Positions 8,850 through 16,229 are shown, counted from the first letter of the stretch. The stretch: 29,992 bases of DNA from Bdellovibrio sp. (GCA_019104905.1 JAHRXB010000292.1:1-29992); one strand, 5' to 3'. Numbers and translations: made by a program. Notes: generated by a model from the letters alone, not told the origin.

Positions 8850-10025
8850 ATGCGTTTATCTTTGATCCTGACAACAGCTTTGATTTTTCTTCTTGGAGGT
8901 CCGGTCAAGGCGCAACAAACCGAATTGATCGATAGAACTTTTTCGGGAGTTTCCAAAGAAAAAACTCCTCAAGGAGCTAAGAAAGAGATTCAAGATCAGG
9001 CGGCTCAGAAAATTTCCGAGGAAATTATTAAAGAGCTGATCGGTGAAGAGCGTTTCCTTAAAAACAAGTCACTGATTCAAACCAAGATCATCAAAAATTC
9101 GGCTCAGTACATCCCGTTTGCAAAACCGTCCCCCATGACTCAAGAAGGGGAAGAGTTTAAAATGTCCGTGGCCTTGAAGGTTTCTTTGCGAGATCTCAAG
9201 CAGATGCTTCAGAATAATACTCTTTTAAATGAAAATGACGCCATTCCAGTTGTGTTGCCGGTGATCAGTTGGTCGGACCGCGTGCAGGGACGGAGTTATC
9301 GTTGGTGGATTCCTGGAGAAAAGAATCAACAAGCCTTTTTGTTGAAGGAAGGCCGTCTGCTAGAGAATGCCTTAAGGACGTCGTTTCAAAAAAACAACTT
9401 CTACGTCATTAAGCCCATTGAGTCCGGTCTTGGAACAAATGTCCCCGCAGATTTTCACAATGAAAAAATCGCCGGGGAAGATGCTCAGTTTTTTGCGCAA
9501 TACTTTAACGCCCCCCTGTTGATTGACGGGCAGGTTCTTTTGACTAAAGGAGAGCGTGGAAACAACTATCGTATTGAAATTCGAATGACCGCAGTTCAAG
9601 TCAGTAATGGGCGAGCGATCGCCGATGTATCCCGTCGCTTTGATACCGAGTCAGGATCTTTGGAAAATGCAGTCGATAAAAAACTTCGTGAGGTCGCAGA
9701 AACCACGGCGAATGATTTGTCTTCGCAGGTTTTGGAAGCTTGGCAAAGAGGCTCTTTAGGGACTTCGACAATTCGTGTGACGATTCAAGGACGCAACGCT
9801 CTTCCGTTGATGGAGGGGGTAAAAGAAAAGATTCGTTCTCAAATCACGCAGGTGAAAAATATTCGAGAACGTTTGGTGAGCTCTGAATCTGTGAGTTTTG
9901 AGGTCGACACCTCGGTGTCTGCCGCAGAGCTATTGGGAAAACTAGAGGCTTTGGATGTCAATGGAAAGAAGCTTTCCAAGGTGTCTGAAGAGCGCGATGA
10001 AATTGTTTTGAAATGGGTTCAGTAG
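8850..10025 (+). CDS. Exported protein resembling the N-terminal and middle parts of FlgT
   Basis: 391 residues with a clear signal peptide (hydrophobic core LILTTALIFLLGG, probable cleavage after VKA at about residue 21). A helix-rich segment at about 35-70 (GAKKEIQDQAAQKISEEII) followed by a strand with the pattern Y-IPF...FKMSVALKVSL is like the N-terminal domain of the flagellar protein FlgT and related LPP20/CsgG-associated domains. A second alpha/beta domain (about 130-270) begins with hydrophobic strands (AIPVVLPVISW) and includes LLENALRTSF and APLLIDGQVLL, the layout of the FlgT middle or CsgG-like fold. The SD GAGAGG (8838-8843) lies inside the end of dnaE, and the ATG is two bases after its stop, so it is co-transcribed with dnaE. 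The FlgT resemblance is by pattern only. Confidence 0.6.
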   Translation: MRLSLILTTALIFLLGGPVKAQQTELIDRTFSGVSKEKTPQGAKKEIQDQAAQKISEEIIKELIGEERFLKNKSLIQTKIIKNSAQYIPFAKPSPMTQEGEEFKMSVALKVSLRDLKQMLQNNTLLNENDAIPVVLPVISWSDRVQGRSYRWWIPGEKNQQAFLLKEGRLLENALRTSFQKNNFYVIKPIESGLGTNVPADFHNEKIAGEDAQFFAQYFNAPLLIDGQVLLTKGERGNNYRIEIRMTAVQVSNGRAIADVSRRFDTESGSLENAVDKKLREVAETTANDLSSQVLEAWQRGSLGTSTIRVTIQGRNALPLMEGVKEKIRSQITQVKNIRERLVSSESVSFEVDTSVSAAELLGKLEALDVNGKKLSKVSEERDEIVLKWVQ

Positions 10026-10036
10026 GAGTTGTGATC

Positions 10037-10963
10037 ATGAAAAGAATTATCTCGTCCCTTCTTCTTTTGGTTTTGTCTGCATGTACAACCTTGGATCGCA
10101 GCACTCCCTCAGTGCGACGTGAAATCAAAGACGTGAACTACGAGGCACGCAAAGAGGACGCTTCTCCTCGGAAGCGTTTGATGGTTCTTCCCTTTCTGGA
10201 TGCTTCGGAAGCTCGTCCTGTCCAGCTAAAGGAAAAGGCTCGCAATGCCTTTATCGCTGATTTAAATCGCACAGGTGAAGTGATTGCTTTAGATAGCAAA
10301 GAATTGAATGTGGATCTTTCTAAGATGACTCAAGGGGGTCAGTACAAACTGCCGGAAGTGGCAAAGCTGGCTCAGGCTTTGGGTGTGAATGCTGTTTTAG
10401 AGGGAAAGATCCTTGATATTCGCATTAAAAGAAAGTCTGACAACGTCGGCGTGGTTCGACATCTCTCGACGGCTTTTGAAGTTGTCGCGCAGGTGCGTGT
10501 GGTAACGGGCCGAGCGGGGCGTGAAGTTTTTAATACCGTTAAGACTGTGACGGTCGAAGAACAAGGGGTTCGCGTTGCTGAAAGAGTCGAGACAGACAAA
10601 TTTTTAGCGAACAATCCTGAAATGATTGAAGTCATCGTAAAAGATGCTTTTTTGGATTTTACGCCTCAAGTTCTAGCCTCTTTAGATAAAGTGACTTGGG
10701 AAGGACGTATTGCTGCGATCAACGGAGACCGTATCTATTTGAACGTGGGACGGGTATCCGGTCTTCAAGTGGGTGATCTTTTGAAAGTCACCGAAGATGG
10801 AGATGATGTTTATGATCCTGAAAGCGGCGGTCATATTGGTCGTGTGCCGGGACGCCTGAAGGGAACGCTGGAAGTTATCAGCTACTTTGGGAACGATGGG
10901 GCCATCGCTGTGATTCACTCTGGATCTGGATTTAAAGAGAACGACAGGATTGAATTATATTAA
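10037..10963 (+). CDS. CsgG/FlgT-like outer membrane lipoprotein
   Basis: 308 residues from ATG 10037, which has AGGAG at 10024-10028. An in-frame ATG at 10013 overlaps the previous gene and would spoil the lipoprotein signal. The signal peptide ends in the lipobox LSAC with lipidated Cys16. A CsgG-like alpha/beta domain follows (RLMVLPFLDAS, then LAQALGVNAVLEGKILDI). The last ~85 residues, with GRIAAINGDRIYLNVGRVSGLQVGDLLKV in outline and a DPESGGHIG turn, match the C-terminal beta-barrel-like domain of FlgT. FlgT builds the H-ring of sodium-driven Vibrio flagella. With the preceding gene, eleven bases away, it could make a two-protein version of FlgT; a CsgG-type secretion role is the alternative. 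Gene order dnaE then this pair suggests one operon. Confidence 0.65.
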   Translation: MKRIISSLLLLVLSACTTLDRSTPSVRREIKDVNYEARKEDASPRKRLMVLPFLDASEARPVQLKEKARNAFIADLNRTGEVIALDSKELNVDLSKMTQGGQYKLPEVAKLAQALGVNAVLEGKILDIRIKRKSDNVGVVRHLSTAFEVVAQVRVVTGRAGREVFNTVKTVTVEEQGVRVAERVETDKFLANNPEMIEVIVKDAFLDFTPQVLASLDKVTWEGRIAAINGDRIYLNVGRVSGLQVGDLLKVTEDGDDVYDPESGGHIGRVPGRLKGTLEVISYFGNDGAIAVIHSGSGFKENDRIELY

Positions 10964-11015
10964 TAAATCTAACCATAGTGGATTTGTTAATTGCTCGTAA
11001 TAATCGCGAGTAAAT

Positions 11016-11043
11016 TTGATATTTGGCGTCCCTTAAATATAAT
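11016..11043 (+). promoter_or_regulatory. Sigma-70-type promoter directly before a GTG start
   Basis: TTGATA (11016-11021), a 16-base spacer, and a consensus TATAAT (11038-11043). Transcription would begin about seven bases after the -10 box, at or next to the GTG start codon at 11051. No Shine-Dalgarno fits between them, so the mRNA would be leaderless. Confidence 0.7.
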
Positions 11044-11050
11044 GGTTTGA

Positions 11051-12808
11051 GTGAAAGCTCTTTCCATTTTGCTATTTACCACTCTCAATATCTGCTGTGT
11101 ATATTCTCAAGCGAAAACTTGGGATGTTTCAGTTCTTTATTGGAGCATGAAGATCGAAGGCCAGGTTGCGATGCGAAAGGGCTTCGAAGAAGAAATCGGT
11201 AATTTCAATAAAAAAAGTTCCGACAAAATCAAGATCACTCCCTATGTTGCGGGCGAGGGGCGAAAAGGTATCGTACAGCAGGTGTCGCAAATGGATGAGG
11301 CTGTCAAAAAAAAGCCCCATGCGATTGTAATTCAACCCACTGACAATTCAGCACTTGCCTCGGGGCTCTTGCTTGCCAATAAAGCCAATATTCCCGTCAT
11401 TGCTTATGATCAATACATTGTAAATGGGACATTGGCCTCATTTCTGACAAGTGACAACTATCAGGGAGGCTGGGATGACGGCCTTCATGTGGAGTCTCTT
11501 TTTGATCGTTCCCATGAGATTCAGATCGTTGTTTTCGAATACCCACGAGTGTCTTCCACGATTGATCGTGTGGATGGTTTCTTTGATGCTCTTCGCAGTC
11601 GAGGACAGAAGTTTCGTGTCTTAAAACGCTATGATGCTGTTGATCCGGAGTCTGGAGAAAAAGCCGCAAAAAAATTCCTTCAGGATTTTCCGACAAAAGG
11701 CAGTGTGGATTTGATTCTGACTGTGAATGATGGCGGAGGGATTTCAATCGTCAAAGCCCTCTGGGAAAAAAAGAGGACGGAAATTCGTCATGCCACGTTT
11801 GACGGTGCTCCAGAATCAATTCAAAACATAAAAGAAGAACGTTTGACCGTCGTCAATTCCGCTCAGTATTGCGCAGAGCTGGGACGGGAAACTGCTCGCA
11901 CACTCATCGCAGCCCTTCTGGGTAAGTCCATTTCCCCCAAAAAACTGATTCCCACCTTTCCGGTCACGAAGCAAAATGTAAAAGAATATCCCGGCTGGAT
12001 GGGACGTCCAACGGGGAATTTCGCTCAGCGGGATAATCAAAAATTATCAAGTGATCTGGATCGCCGACCATCCAGTCAAAAAAATAGGAATATATTGAAT
12101 ATTCGCATTGGTGTTGCGCCTCTCTGCCCCTACCTTTGTGAAACGGGGCCTGGAAAATGGAGTGGATACATCTATGACATTCTTACTGAGGTGGCGAAAG
12201 CTCGAGACTTTTCATTTCAACTGGAAAGCATTCCCAATACTCGTTTAGTTTCAGCTCTGCAAACGGGGAAGGTTAATTACATTATAGTTCCCTCCTATAT
12301 TGTGCGCTATTTGTCTGATATTCGGGTCATGGGTCCTAAGTTGGGGGTCAGCTATACCGGGGCGCTTCTTCCCAGTGCCGACAAAGAGTCTATTATTGAC
12401 GAAGAATCGTTTAGAAATAAGAAAGTCATCTTTGGGGATATGGCGACGGATCCAGAACTCAAGGTGGATCTTGGTAATGCTGTGAGAGGAACAAAGTTAA
12501 CGGGGGCCGATGTCTCAGAGCGTATGATCAAAATGATCGGTGACGGACGAGCTTCACTGGCCTTGGGGGATTATAATGTTCTTCGTTATTCCTTGATGAA
12601 AGACGCAAATCCATCTTTGCGTCTTACGGCCACGTCGCTGACGGGATTTAACTCTTTGGTATTGGTGGGGACACCCAAACAGCCTGAATTCGGTTATCTG
12701 CCCAAGAATTTAGATGACTGGTTCCGTGAGGCTCGAATCGATGGAACTCTTAAAAAGATTCTTGAAAAATACAATCTGCAGGATTGGGATATTTTTACCA
12801 GGGGATAG
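11051..12808 (+). CDS. Secreted fusion of a type I and a type II periplasmic binding protein
   Basis: 585 residues from GTG 11051, which is needed to give the signal peptide (core LSILLFTTLNICCV, probable cleavage after SQA at residue 21). Residues 25-320 are a ribose/galactose-type (Peripla_BP_4) binding fold: VLYWSMKIEG, AIVIQPTDNSA, IPVIAYDQYI, VDLILTVNDGGG and HATFDGAPES are the usual strands. A polar linker (about 330-350) leads to a second fold at 353-585 of the SBP_bac_3 type: IRIGVAPLCPYLCE, GYIYDILTEVAKARDF, LQTGKVNYIIVPSY, FRNKKVIFGDMATD, DGRASLALGDYN. No membrane segment, kinase or permease gene is attached, so it is probably a free periplasmic protein. What the two domains bind, and which partner reads them, is unknown. 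It ends four bases from the convergent tetR stop. Confidence 0.8.
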   Translation: MKALSILLFTTLNICCVYSQAKTWDVSVLYWSMKIEGQVAMRKGFEEEIGNFNKKSSDKIKITPYVAGEGRKGIVQQVSQMDEAVKKKPHAIVIQPTDNSALASGLLLANKANIPVIAYDQYIVNGTLASFLTSDNYQGGWDDGLHVESLFDRSHEIQIVVFEYPRVSSTIDRVDGFFDALRSRGQKFRVLKRYDAVDPESGEKAAKKFLQDFPTKGSVDLILTVNDGGGISIVKALWEKKRTEIRHATFDGAPESIQNIKEERLTVVNSAQYCAELGRETARTLIAALLGKSISPKKLIPTFPVTKQNVKEYPGWMGRPTGNFAQRDNQKLSSDLDRRPSSQKNRNILNIRIGVAPLCPYLCETGPGKWSGYIYDILTEVAKARDFSFQLESIPNTRLVSALQTGKVNYIIVPSYIVRYLSDIRVMGPKLGVSYTGALLPSADKESIIDEESFRNKKVIFGDMATDPELKVDLGNAVRGTKLTGADVSERMIKMIGDGRASLALGDYNVLRYSLMKDANPSLRLTATSLTGFNSLVLVGTPKQPEFGYLPKNLDDWFREARIDGTLKKILEKYNLQDWDIFTRG

Positions 12809-12812
12809 GATC

Positions 12813-13361
12813 TTATAAGGTCTTTAGCAGGTTCTTGGTAAATGCCTTAAAGGTTTCCGATTCTCCGCGAAGGCGGGCCATCTGCAATCCCCCTTGGATG
12901 CTAGCAAGAAGAAGGTCGGCCGTGGCGTCGATGTTTAGATCCTTGCGAAAGACCTTCTCTCGAACTCCCTGGCGAAGGGTGTCTTTAAGCCAGGCTCTTT
13001 GAAATTCGTGAAACTTTAAAAGTTGTTTTTTCATGTTCTTAGGCAGAGTGTTGAAGTCAGAACACAGAACTCCCGAGGGACAAATCTTTTCATCTAAAGC
13101 CATTTTGTAGAAGATCAGCAACATTTGCTCTAGTTTTTTTGGGGCGGGCAAGGATTCAACTTTTTCACTCCAATCTTTATAGGATCTTTCATATTCCTCT
13201 AACAAAGCCAACCCCAGGTCCTCTTTAGAGGCGAAATGATAGTGCAGACTTGCTTTCTTTATACCCAAAGCGTCAGCGATAGTCTGAAAGCTAAAGCCAT
13301 TAAATCCAAGTGTTTGTAAATAATGTCGACTTAGATTGAGAGCTCTAGTTCGAGTGTCCAT
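12813..13361 (-). CDS. TetR/AcrR-family transcriptional regulator
   Basis: 182 residues. The N-terminal helix-turn-helix (about residues 22-46, FSFQTIADALGIKKASLHYHF) is a textbook TetR DNA-binding domain, with the KASLHYHFASKEDL continuation typical of the family. The C-terminal ligand domain contains CPSGVLCSDFN, a two-cysteine stretch similar in position to motifs in NemR/YxaF-like regulators, so thiol- or electrophile-sensing is possible but unproven. A Shine-Dalgarno AAGGA lies six bases before the ATG. The gene is divergent from the thiolase gene, with interlocked promoters and two palindromes between the two, so it most likely represses both itself and the thiolase gene. Ligands of such regulators next to acyl-CoA enzymes are often acyl-CoAs or fatty acids; that is inference here. 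Confidence 0.92.
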   Translation of the reverse strand: MDTRTRALNLSRHYLQTLGFNGFSFQTIADALGIKKASLHYHFASKEDLGLALLEEYERSYKDWSEKVESLPAPKKLEQMLLIFYKMALDEKICPSGVLCSDFNTLPKNMKKQLLKFHEFQRAWLKDTLRQGVREKVFRKDLNIDATADLLLASIQGGLQMARLRGESETFKAFTKNLLKTL

Positions 13362-13370
13362 GATCCGTCC

Positions 13371-13399
13371 TTGTATTAAACAAAATACAGCTGTATTAT
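13371..13399 (+). promoter_or_regulatory. Promoter of the thiolase gene
   Basis: TTGTAT (13371-13376), a 17-base spacer, and TATTAT (13394-13399). Predicted transcription start is near 13406, giving a leader of about 48 bases with a good Shine-Dalgarno (AAGGAGA, 13443-13449). The -10 box overlaps the -10 box of the opposing tetR promoter. Confidence 0.6.
13384..13397. promoter_or_regulatory. Perfect 14-bp palindrome in the divergent promoter region
   Basis: AATACAGCTGTATT reads the same on both strands. It lies over the spacer and -10 of the thiolase promoter and over the -10 and predicted start of the tetR promoter. It is a second candidate operator, for the TetR protein or for another regulator. 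Confidence 0.5.
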
Positions 13400-13423
13400 C
13401 TACCTATCGGTAGGTAGAATCAA
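13395..13423 (-). promoter_or_regulatory. Promoter of the tetR gene, facing the thiolase promoter
   Basis: On the minus strand, TTGATT (complement of 13418-13423), a 17-base spacer, and GATAAT (complement of 13395-13400). Predicted start is near 13388, about 27 bases before the tetR ATG. The spacer is filled exactly by the inverted repeat at 13400-13417. Confidence 0.55.
13400..13417. promoter_or_regulatory. Probable TetR operator
   Basis: An 18-bp inverted repeat, CTACCTATC then GGTAGGTAG, with only one mismatched position per half-site; the ACC...GGT pattern is typical of TetR-family operators. It sits between the -35 and -10 of the tetR promoter and directly after the -10 of the thiolase promoter, so one bound dimer would block both. 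Confidence 0.65.
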
Positions 13424-13453
13424 GTTCTATTGATTTTTTAATAAGGAGAACAT

Positions 13454-14740
13454 ATGGCTCACAATAAAACATTCAGACCCGTGGCAATCCTAGGTGGGTC
13501 TAGAACTCCCTTCACCAAGTCCTTCACGCACTATTCCCGCACCTCCAATCGTGAACTTATGACGGCGACGTTGAAAGATCTTGTGGCAAAAACCAATCTG
13601 CAAGGGGAGCTTTTAGGAGATGTCTCTTTGGGGGCTGTCATGAAAAACGCCTCGGACTGGAACTTGGCACGGGAATCTGTCTTAAGTTCGGGCTTGGATC
13701 CTCACACTCCGGGATATGACGTTCAACGAGCTTGCGGAACAGGACTTGAGACGGCGGCTCAGATTGCATTGAAGATTGCCGCTGGACAAATTGAGAGTGG
13801 TATTGCCGGGGGAACTGATACAAACAGCGATATTGCCGGTGTTTTGCCTCACGAATTTTCATGGATCATGATGGAGGCGCAAAAAGAGCCTTCCCTGCTG
13901 GCGCGTCTTAAAAAATTCGGCGAATTGAAACCTCAATATCTAAAACCCCGCTTCCCCAATGTTCAGGAGCCCCGCACGGGACACTCCATGGGGGAACATT
14001 GTGAAATGATGGTGAAAGATTGGAGAATCACCCGCGAAGCCCAAGATGAGTTGGCGTATCACAGTCATATCAATGCAGCACGAGCTTATGAAGAAGGCTT
14101 CTATAAAGATTTGGTTTTTGATTTTAAAGGGCTTAGCAGGGATTCCTTCGTGCGAGGGGATACAAGTATTGAAAAACTGGCAAAGCTAAAACCCGCTTTT
14201 GACTTCACCGGAACGGGCACTTTGACGGCCGGAAATAGCACTCCTTTAAGTGATGGCGCTTCGGCGGTTTTGTTGGGCAGCGAGGACTTCGCCAAGAAAA
14301 AGGATCTTCCTATTTTGGCATATCTGGTTGATGCGGATTATGCCGCTGTTGACTTTGTGAAGGGCGAAGGATTGTTGATGGCTCCCACGCGGGCGGTGGC
14401 GCAACTTTTAAGACGAAATAATTTGAAGCTTCAGGATTTTGATTTTTATGAAATTCACGAAGCCTTCGCGGGACAAGTTCTTTGCACCCTCAAAGCTTGG
14501 GAGTCGGAGGAGTACTGCCGAACGCAATTGGGTGAAAGTAAGGCTTTGGGTTCCATTGACCGAAATAAGATGAATGTAAAGGGAGGCAGTCTGGCCTTGG
14601 GGCATCCCTTTGCGGCGACCGGAGGACGTATCCTGGCCAGTCTTTCTAAAATGCTCGTTCAAAAAGGTTCGGGCCGAGGATTGATCTCGATTTGCACGGC
14701 GGGTGGTATGGGAGTCGCGGCGATCGTAGAAAGACCTTAA
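13454..14740 (+). CDS. Acetyl-CoA C-acyltransferase (FadI-like thiolase)
   Basis: 428 residues, close to FadI (436). Thiolases cleave 3-ketoacyl-CoA with CoA, the last step of beta-oxidation, or run in reverse as acetoacetyl-CoA synthases. The catalytic residues are visible: nucleophile Cys94 in RACGTGLE, His335 in EIHEAFAGQ, His384 in GHPFAATGGR, and the second Cys414 in ICTAGGMG. The segments GNSTPLSDGASAV and NVKGGSLALGHP are also diagnostic. A strong Shine-Dalgarno (13443-13449) precedes ATG 13454. No FadJ-type partner is next to it; it appears to be a single-gene transcript between the TetR-controlled promoter and a terminator at 14753. Exact chain-length preference cannot be read from the sequence, so no gene symbol is given. 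Confidence 0.92.
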   Translation: MAHNKTFRPVAILGGSRTPFTKSFTHYSRTSNRELMTATLKDLVAKTNLQGELLGDVSLGAVMKNASDWNLARESVLSSGLDPHTPGYDVQRACGTGLETAAQIALKIAAGQIESGIAGGTDTNSDIAGVLPHEFSWIMMEAQKEPSLLARLKKFGELKPQYLKPRFPNVQEPRTGHSMGEHCEMMVKDWRITREAQDELAYHSHINAARAYEEGFYKDLVFDFKGLSRDSFVRGDTSIEKLAKLKPAFDFTGTGTLTAGNSTPLSDGASAVLLGSEDFAKKKDLPILAYLVDADYAAVDFVKGEGLLMAPTRAVAQLLRRNNLKLQDFDFYEIHEAFAGQVLCTLKAWESEEYCRTQLGESKALGSIDRNKMNVKGGSLALGHPFAATGGRILASLSKMLVQKGSGRGLISICTAGGMGVAAIVERP

Positions 14741-14752
14741 AAAAATTGCTCC

Positions 14753-14795
14753 GAAGGGGTTGGGCGGCTGCGTCACAGCCCCTTTTCGATTTTTA
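14753..14795 (+). terminator. Rho-independent terminator after the thiolase gene
   Basis: A hairpin with inner stem GGCTG (14766-14770) and CAGCC (14776-14780) around a 5-base loop. Outer pairing of GGGG (14756-14759) with the following CC-rich stretch can extend it. It is followed by TTTTCGATTTTT. Confidence 0.7.
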
Positions 14796-14831
14796 CACGT
14801 CTTGCAAGGCACACAAACTTACTTTTCCTAG

Positions 14832-14860
14832 TTGCCACTCTGAAGGCAGTAAGTTATTAA
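14832..14860 (+). promoter_or_regulatory. Promoter of the tRNA-Val gene
   Basis: TTGCCA (14832-14837), a 17-base spacer, and TATTAA (14855-14860). The predicted start near 14867 lies about 12 bases before the mature 5' end of the tRNA, leaving a short leader for RNase P. Confidence 0.5.
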
Positions 14861-14878
14861 TAATACTTCCTTCTTATT

Positions 14879-14954
14879 GGTCTGTTGGCGTAGTTGGTAG
14901 CGCGTTCCCTTGACATGGGAGAGGTCACTAGTTCGAGTCTAGTACAGACCACCA
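14879..14954 (+). tRNA. tRNA-Val (anticodon GAC)
   Basis: 76 bases folding into a standard cloverleaf. The acceptor stem GGTCTGT pairs perfectly with ACAGACC (14944-14950), followed by A73 and an encoded CCA (14952-14954). The anticodon arm has the loop TTGACAT, giving anticodon GAC, which reads valine codons GUC and GUU. The T arm is ACTAG-TTCGAGT-CTAGT, and the D arm contains the usual TAGTTGGTAG. It stands alone, not in a cluster. Confidence 0.96.
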
Positions 14955-14959
14955 ATTCT

Positions 14960-14988
14960 AAAAGAAAAGAGGGAGATTTCTCTCCCTC
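14960..14988 (-). terminator. Rho-independent terminator for the minus-strand gene 15027-16037
   Basis: GAGGGAGA (14969-14976) pairs perfectly with TCTCCCTC (14981-14988) across a 4-base loop. The adenine-rich stretch at 14960-14968 is a T-rich tail on the minus strand, so it terminates leftward transcription 38 bases after that gene's stop. It also lies 14 bases after the tRNA and could help end that transcript, though without a T-run on that strand. Confidence 0.75.
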
Positions 14989-15026
14989 AAACAGCGTTTA
15001 AATTTTCTTACAATCTTAAGTTGGTT

Positions 15027-16037
15027 TTATTCTTGAGAGGCACTAAGGCGCATCTCGATTTGGTCGATGTTGAGATTGTTGATTTTTTCTTCGACAGAGA
15101 TAAAGGCCTTTGTTTTTTCGTCCAAAGCGGCTTTCAGCTCATCAAGGCTCATGTCGTGGATTGATTTTTCGCCGAAGTTCAATTTATATCCGAAATAGGC
15201 AACGGCAGAAGTCAAAGCCGCGAAGGAAGCGCCCAGAAGAGTCTTCTTATAGATTTTCGCTTTTTCTCCGAACTGAACGAATTTACCTAAGTTTCGCATT
15301 TGGTAGATGTAGTCCTTGGTCAGTTTTGTGCGCATGACTTTTTGATTTTTTACCATGTCCAGAGATTTCTGAGAGAGAGCTTTTAACTCCAGTTCAGAAA
15401 CTTGAGGTTTCATGACGGCCGCGCGAAGCTCTTTGAGATGGGAAACATTTCCTTCGATGATCTCGCTATAGAGCAAAAGGCGGCGGGTGGCGACGGGATC
15501 ATTCACCTTTTTGGACTTCAGTAATTGTAAATTCGCCTCTAAAGAGGAGATCATAGAGTCCATTCGTGCTGTCACCTGATCGGCGGCAATATTGTTTGAG
15601 GCCATAAGCTTTTTTAATTCAAAAGATTGATACAGCATTTGTCTGTTATTTTTTAACAAGACCAAGGTGTTTTCTAGTTCAGCTTTTGAGCGTGCTCCGA
15701 CTTCGATGGTTGAGTTCATCTCATCGACGTGACTCATTACGGCCAAGACACTTCCTGTGAATGCCGCAAAGAGAAGAGCTGTCCCTGGGCCCGCCTTGAG
15801 GGTTTGGCCACCTTCTTTGGCGTCTCGATCCAAGAGTTCTTGATTTATTTCTAAAATATCGTGTTCTAATTGGCTCCGCAGTTCATGGGATTTTTTAAGA
15901 GTTTCATCGACAGATGGGGACGCTGCTGTTGAGGACGTTGCCGCAAGGGCAGAGACCTGCGCCTGGGCGATAGAGATGTTCATAGACAGCGCCATAACTA
16001 ATGACAGGCAAAGAGCCTTCTTGCTTTGATTTTTCAT
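15027..16037 (-). CDS. Exported coiled-coil protein with two hydrophobic segments, function unknown
   Basis: 336 residues from the ATG at 16037, which has a strong GGAGGA Shine-Dalgarno; the open frame extends further upstream without an export signal. A signal peptide (core LCLSLVMALSMNISI) ends in AQA at about residue 26. The mature protein is almost all helical and charged, with likely coiled coils at about 44-72, 115-175 and 290-325. Two hydrophobic glycine/alanine-rich stretches lie at about 83-102 and 266-284 and could span or associate with a membrane. I recognise no enzyme motif or family. A 7-bp inverted repeat upstream (16088-16106) may be an operator. A clear terminator follows on the minus strand. 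It could be a structural envelope protein, but that is only a guess from shape. Confidence 0.7.
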   Translation of the reverse strand: MKNQSKKALCLSLVMALSMNISIAQAQVSALAATSSTAASPSVDETLKKSHELRSQLEHDILEINQELLDRDAKEGGQTLKAGPGTALLFAAFTGSVLAVMSHVDEMNSTIEVGARSKAELENTLVLLKNNRQMLYQSFELKKLMASNNIAADQVTARMDSMISSLEANLQLLKSKKVNDPVATRRLLLYSEIIEGNVSHLKELRAAVMKPQVSELELKALSQKSLDMVKNQKVMRTKLTKDYIYQMRNLGKFVQFGEKAKIYKKTLLGASFAALTSAVAYFGYKLNFGEKSIHDMSLDELKAALDEKTKAFISVEEKINNLNIDQIEMRLSASQE

Positions 16038-16087
16038 AAATTCCTCCAATGCCTGATAAACAAAGCAACAAGTGGTCCAAAAGTGAA

Positions 16088-16106
16088 TTGTCTCAAAACG
16101 AGACAA
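16088..16106. promoter_or_regulatory. Inverted repeat upstream of the exported coiled-coil gene
   Basis: TTGTCTC (16088-16094), a 5-base gap AAAAC, and GAGACAA (16100-16106) form a perfect 7-bp inverted repeat about 50 bases before the start of the minus-strand gene ending at 15027. It has operator-like geometry. No convincing -35/-10 pair could be fixed next to it. Confidence 0.4.
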
Positions 16107-16210
16107 GATGATTTTCAAACTTGATTTATTGGAGATGGAGTGTGTGGGCAGAGGTCGCGAAGGACACACCCCGTTGAAACTTTATGCGGAGTCCGACAAA
16201 GATTGTTTTT

Positions 16211-16229
16211 CGAGAGCAAGCTGCTCTCG
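16211..16229. other. Stable hairpin downstream of ttcA, without a T-run on the transcribed strand
   Basis: CGAGAGCA (16211-16218) pairs perfectly with TGCTCTCG (16222-16229) around a 3-base loop, 17 bases beyond the ttcA stop. On the minus strand the hairpin is followed by five A's and not by T's, so it does not look like a normal terminator for ttcA. It may be a processing or mRNA-stability element, or act as a weak terminator. Confidence 0.4.

Noticed and set aside
14879..14988. tRNA-Val as an integration site for a mobile element
   Set aside because: No integrase gene or second copy of the tRNA 3' end is visible in the window; the sequence after the tRNA is a terminator and an ordinary gene.
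16211..16229. Hairpin as a terminator for ttcA
   Set aside because: On the minus strand it is followed by A's and not by a T-run, so it was listed only as a stable hairpin.
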